Under the pieces are notes generated by a model, which was not told the DNA's origin, searched no databases, and saw only the letters and a program-made list of their open reading frames with translations. A DNA stretch of 64,000 nt from Mycoplasma phocoenae. Lineage in GTDB: Bacteria > Bacillota_I > Bacilli_A > Mycoplasmatales > Metamycoplasmataceae. Each line of letters begins with the position of its first letter. Within the stretch, counting starts at the first letter, position 1. The position numbers were made by a program, and so were the translations under genes. Where the stretch lies: contig NZ_CP051481.1 of the NCBI RefSeq assembly GCF_012934855.1, positions 248,001 to 312,000 of the forward strand, in the 5' to 3' direction. Shown here piece by piece: positions 58,640 to 64,000 of the stretch.

Positions 58640-58950
58640 TTTTTAAATACAAAAAAATGAATATTGTATTAAAACAATCAAAATAAATGTTAATTAGAAT
58701 GCTGAACATTTTAAAATAAGCTAAACGCATAGGTGTTAACAAGGTCAATAAAAATAATGAGTTTATGTTAACTTTAAACCTCATTAATTGATTGTTTAAA
58801 CAATGATTTTATAGATGTAGCAAATTTTTAGTTTATAACATAATAAACATATTCTATTGAACTTGCCAATGGGTTAAATTTAATCCAACAAAAAATCAAT
58901 TACAGAATATTCAATATTAAAAAAACGCACAATCAATGTGTTTTATTAAT
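58640..58950. other. Gene-free stretch between glyA and rpmE
   Basis: About 310 bases with stops in all frames. A second hairpin-like AAAACGCACA / TGTGTTTT occurs near 58922-58944. Nothing else seen. Confidence 0.5.
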
Positions 58951-58951
58951 A

Positions 58952-58978
58952 AAAAAAACACAGCAAATGCTGTGTAAA
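58952..58978 (-). terminator. Terminator of rpmE
   Basis: Minus strand: ACACAGCA / TGCTGTGTTTTTT with a short loop. Confidence 0.75.
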
Positions 58979-58993
58979 CAATAGTAAATGCAA

Positions 58994-59200
58994 TTATTTT
59001 GAAACGTTATATTTACGATTGAATTTTTCAACTTGTCCAGTAGCTTTTGCAGATGAACGGTTTCCAGTATAAAAAGCGTGACAACTTGAGCAAACATCTA
59101 AAGAGATTTTACTTGCAGTTGTTCCGAATTCGTGTTCTGCACTACATGATGAGCAAGTTACTTTTAGGTTTTGATATTGTGGATGAATATCTTTTTTCAT
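58994..59200 (-). CDS. rpmE: 50S ribosomal protein L31 (zinc-binding type)
   Basis: 68 residues. MKKDIHPQYQ start, then CSSC and CSSCHAFYTG zinc-ribbon pairs, and EKFNRKYN at the end: the C+ L31 form. RBS AAAGGAGC. Confidence 0.95.
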   Translation of the reverse strand: MKKDIHPQYQNLKVTCSSCSAEHEFGTTASKISLDVCSSCHAFYTGNRSSAKATGQVEKFNRKYNVSK

Positions 59201-59311
59201 ATTGATTGCTCCTTTATCGTCTTTTTTGCATTTTTTATTTTATCACAAAATTTGAAAAAATATAACTTTTAATATAAATGATGTTTAGACAGCTAAAATT
59301 CATATTAATTT

Positions 59312-59869
59312 TTAATATATTTCATTTACTAAGTCGTTAATTCTTCAAAACCCTAATCGGTTTTTCTTTGCAAAATATTCAGCATTAATAAGGTCGTGGT
59401 AAAATTTTTCGTCCTTAGTATAAAACATATCTTTATTATTTAATGATATATATTTCACGACTGCGAGACCATTTTGCACCATTAGCAAGTTTATATTTTT
59501 AGAATTTTTAGTGAAAATTTGTACTATTTTGCGTTTATATTTATCGGTTTTTTTGTTTGTTTTAATAGTTACTATGTAATCTGATTCTTTTAGCAAATTC
59601 ATAAGGAAAAGTTTGGCTTTTATAGCGTAAGTATGTTTTAAACCCTTGGTTTTTACTCACGTGTTATTGATATTTATTCTCGATTCAGGAGTGTCTATTC
59701 CATTCAAACGGTAAATTGTGTTGTTTACGTCTTTTATTGTATCTCCGTCAATAACATCAATAATTTTGATTGTTTTCAATTGAATGTTTTCATTGTTTGT
59801 TATTGAACACGAACAAACAAATAAAAACATTAATGAAATGATAAATGAGATTGTTTTTATTATATTCAT
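59312..59869 (-). CDS. Small surface thermonuclease (SNase) lipoprotein
   Basis: 185 residues, short for the family. Hydrophobic signal MNIIKTISFIISLMFLFV and lipobox with Cys19 or Cys21. The SNase domain is recognisable from IIDVIDGDTIKD, YRLNGIDTPESR, and the later LLMVQNGLAVVKYI and FYHDLINAEYFAKKNRLGFW. It lacks the catalytic-loop Arg motif RxxxRxxDRYGR in a clear form (KKTDKYKRKIV is its equivalent). It follows the RNA polymerase delta-like gene by 46 bases and shares no transporter, unlike the one at 25087. Start is the ATG before the signal. Confidence 0.75.
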
Positions 59870-59881
59870 AATAATAAAAGT

Positions 59882-59911
59882 AAAAAAAATATTGCAAAAA
59901 GCAATATTATC
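59882..59911 (-). terminator. Terminator of the delta-like gene
   Basis: Minus strand: AATATTGC-TTTTT-GCAATATT then T-run. It lies between the delta-like gene and the nuclease gene, so the latter needs its own promoter or read-through. Confidence 0.75.
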
Positions 59912-59915
59912 ATTA

Positions 59916-60167
59916 TTATCGTAAGATTGTTCAGTTACCATTTGGTAAATGTTGGAAATTACCATCAATTGTTAGTAATTTATATAATTCACCACGTTTA
60001 TTTTGCATTATTTGTTCTTTTGTTAATTTTTTATCAGAATATGTTTGTATTCATGTTTCTTCAAAAAAATCTCAAACAAAATCAAATATTGATTCGAATG
60101 GTAATGAATCTTTACCGATTTTTTTAAAAGCATCAAGCGCAGTTTGTAACATTGTAATGTTATTCAT
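59916..60167 (-). CDS. RNA polymerase delta subunit-like protein (HARE-HTH)
   Basis: 83 residues, only the globular N-terminal domain of Bacillus RpoE (delta), which has an extra acidic tail there. Motifs: LDAFKKIGKDSLPFESIFDFV, KRGELYKLLTIDGNFQHLPNGNWTIL, matching the HARE-HTH pattern (winged-helix-like, ending NxWxLR). Three TGA Trp codons. RBS AAGGAGT. Delta accelerates recycling of core RNA polymerase; loss of the acidic tail would change that. Confidence 0.7.
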
Positions 60168-60179
60168 TTTTACTCCTTA

Positions 60180-61795
<1,616 letters not shown>

Positions 61796-61967
61796 TTACT
61801 TTTTCAGTAAAAAATCTTTAATTTGTTCAGTTTTGAAAAAATATTTTTAAACTTTTTAACTGAAATATAACAAATAAAATTATAATTTAATTACATAAAC
61901 CTTATAAAAATACAGTTTATGTGCACACAAACAAAAACAAACTAAATAATAATAAGAAAGGAAAATC

Positions 61968-63698
61968 ATGAGCGATAAAACAAAATCACAAAAGATTAGT
62001 TTCTTTTCAGCAATGTTAATCGTTGTTGGTGGAACAATTGGTGCTGGTATTTTCTTCGTTTCTAAACAAGTTAATGGCTACTCACAAGGTTCATTACTAT
62101 TAGCCATCTTTTGTTGAATACTTGCAGCATGTGCTATTGTTGCAATGGGTCTAGCCCTAATCGAAATAGCAAGCGTTCGTAATGATAACTTATCGTTAAT
62201 CGGTTGAAACAAAGTTTTTAACAGTAGATTCATCTATAAAGGTTCAAAAAACTTTATGGTTTACATCTATTTACCATTAACATACTTCTTTATGCCGTTT
62301 TACGTAATCGCATCATTCCAAGAAGGATTAGGAGCCTTTGGTAATAACAAATTTGGAACAGAAGTAGATTGAATCATTTGATTAGTAATTTCACTAGCAA
62401 TGTCAGCATACTTCATTATTGTTCCAGCAATATGATCAAAAGTAGGGGATATTCAAAATAAAGCTATTTTATCAGTTAAATTTATTCCTCTAGCATTAGT
62501 AGCTATCTTAGGATTAGCATTACTATTTTCAGGAAAATCAAACGGATTCCCAATCAAAACAGATTCATTAGAGATTTCTGAATCAATTAAATTGGGAGAA
62601 TCAATTAAAACATGAACAGGAATGGGTGCAGGATTGGGATTATTCTTAGCTATTGCAGCTATCTTCTTCTCATTCGACGCATTCTATGTTGCAGCAGGTA
62701 TTTCTTCAGAAATGAAAGAACCTAAAAAAACACCATTAGCAATTTTAATGGGTATTGTAGTTATTACAGTAGTTTACTTATTAATTGCTATAGCTATCTC
62801 AGTTAACGGTGGAACAGTATCCGAAATGACTAAAAACCTAGCAAAATTATTAGGTAAAAAAGCATCAGATATAATTTTAGGAATTCTAAACTTATGTATC
62901 GCATTTGGTATTTTAGGAATTATTAACTCATACTCAATGTGATCAGCACGTTACGTAGAAGACTTATACGCAGATGGTGACTTACCATTCTGACAAAAAT
63001 TTTACAAAAAATTAAACCCTAACAAACCATGAGTTGGAGTTAAATTTGGATTAATCATCGCATTACCAATTTCAGCATTATTCGTTACAATTGGTGCAGT
63101 AGCCTACAGAGGTGGATTAATTTGAGATGATGAATACGGATCAGGAATGAACTATGTATATGGATTCTGTGATTTAATGGCAACATGAACAGCTTTATTC
63201 ACATTCGCATTTATAGCATTCGCAATCTTCGGTGCAATTAAAAACCGTAAAACAAACAAAATTGAAATTAAAGAGAAAAAAGCATACTTTATGCCATGTG
63301 CATGAATAGCAGTTATTGCTACAATGTTAGCTTTAGGTGTAACATTATTAGTTCCATTCATCGACTTATTTATCCTAGCAGGATTTGATGAAAATACTAA
63401 AGCACCAGCATTAGTTGCAGCTGCTCAAGACGCAGTTGAAAAAGCAAAAAACGACCCAGAAAAATTACAAAAAGCACAAGAAGCATTAAAAGCATTAGTC
63501 GACGGAAACAATGGATTAGACGCAGCTAGAACATTCTTTAAAGAAACATTATTCTCACGTCTATCAATCATAGTAGTTCTATTCATTTTCTTAGGACTTA
63601 CATTCTTACCTACAATATTTGAAGACTTAATGGCTAAGAAAAAATTTGGTTCAGTAGCTAAATACGAAGCTTGAAAAGCAGAACAATTATCAAAATAA
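61968..63698 (+). CDS. APC-family amino-acid antiporter (arginine/ornithine type)
   Basis: 576 residues, about 12-13 membrane helices. Start SAMLIVVGGTIGAGIFFVSK carries the APC glycine motif; EMKEPKKTPLAIL is the conserved loop. It probably exchanges arginine for ornithine, as in ArcD, based on its position after arcA and on shared codon bias. Between the last two helices there is an unusual hydrophilic helix, residues ~470-520 (AAAQDAVEKAKNDPEKLQKA), outside the membrane. RBS AAAGGAAAA. Confidence 0.85.
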
Positions 63699-63710
63699 TT
63701 CAATTTTATT

Positions 63711-63737
63711 AAAAACAGGTAACCCCCTGTTTTTTCT
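63711..63737 (+). terminator. Terminator of the antiporter gene
   Basis: AAAACAGG / CCTGTTTTTT with a short loop. Confidence 0.8.
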
Positions 63738-63839
63738 TTATATTTTTGCATGTTATTTGTTTTTTTTATGCGGATAAATAAAATAGTAATGTATTTACTA
63801 ATACGTATATTGATGAATAAAAATATAAAACAATATATA

Positions 63840-63868
63840 AAAACACCTATTAGTAAGGTGCTTTTTGA
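63840..63868 (-). terminator. Terminator of the UPF0154 gene
   Basis: Minus strand: AGCACCT-TACTAAT-AGGTGTTTTT. Confidence 0.75.
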
Positions 63869-63889
63869 TTATTAATAATATATTTATTA

Positions 63890-64000
63890 TTATTTGGCTT
63901 GTTTCATTGAACGCATAACAGCTTTTATTTGTGATTCTGAAGGTTTACGACCCATTTGTAAGAACATTGCACGAATCATTGATTCTGTTATTGGAGGATT
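63890..64000 (-). CDS. UPF0154 (YneF-like) membrane protein, C-terminal part
   Basis: Partial; 36 codons plus stop are inside the window. NPPITESMIRAMFLQMGRKP followed by SESQIKAVMRSMKQAK is the typical UPF0154 C-terminal sequence. The N-terminal membrane helix is outside the window. Function unknown. Confidence 0.85.
   Translation of the reverse strand, partial: NPPITESMIRAMFLQMGRKPSESQIKAVMRSMKQAK

Overview
This window is a low-GC mollicute chromosome segment, most likely a non-glycolytic, arginine-degrading Mycoplasma of the hominis-like type. Nearly every tryptophan is encoded by TGA, including inside conserved motifs of the aminoacyl-tRNA synthetases, GyrA and DnaK, so all genes were read with translation table 4. 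The arginine deiminase resembles, from memory, the M. arginini enzyme. I do not assign a species.

Layout. 1-3222: the 3' part of gyrA, a minus-strand rpmG-secE-nusG cluster and a small sigma-factor-like gene. 3791-8814: rlmB-type methylase and cysS (minus), then argS and gltX (plus). 8805-13273: DUF1934 protein, split chromate-transporter pair, hslO (Hsp33), and dnaK behind a CIRCE operator. 13354-15914: an ABC exporter and a HAD phosphatase. 15960-16350: no gene, but a candidate structured RNA. 16603-21940: a p37/p29/p69-type ABC importer (thiamine or thiamine pyrophosphate in the model system) followed by a DHH phosphoesterase. 21950-22793: a membrane protein gene broken by a frameshift. 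22968-30295 and 32434-38799: two paralogous ABC importers whose ATPases carry a ~370-residue insert; the first includes a surface nuclease and its binding-protein gene has a premature stop. Two tandem DHH genes lie between them. 38862-42939: a lipoprotein, ackA, a Bax-inhibitor-1 family protein, whiA and tRNA-Ser. 43007-43463: two tandem 5S rRNA units flanking a candidate small RNA. 43516-48759: Nudix, two DDAH-like genes, arcB and arcC. 48865-60167: yebC, nadE, a pseudouridine synthase, ecfA1-ecfA2-ecfT, ligA, a nitroreductase, glyA, rpmE, a second nuclease and an RNA polymerase delta-like gene. 60572-63698: arcA and an amino-acid antiporter. The window ends in a UPF0154 gene.

How the genes fit together. 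ArcA (arginine to citrulline), ArcB, ArcC and the APC antiporter make a complete ATP-yielding arginine dihydrolase pathway; acetate kinase is another substrate-level ATP source. The two dimethylarginine-hydrolase-like genes lie directly upstream of arcB-arcC. If they make citrulline from methylated arginines, host methylarginine would feed the same ATP pathway; this is the most interesting hypothesis here. The nuclease plus ABC transporter locus looks like a surface nucleic-acid scavenging system of the MG185-MG189 type. Several genes have a -10 hexamer only 6-7 bases before the ATG, which predicts leaderless mRNAs.
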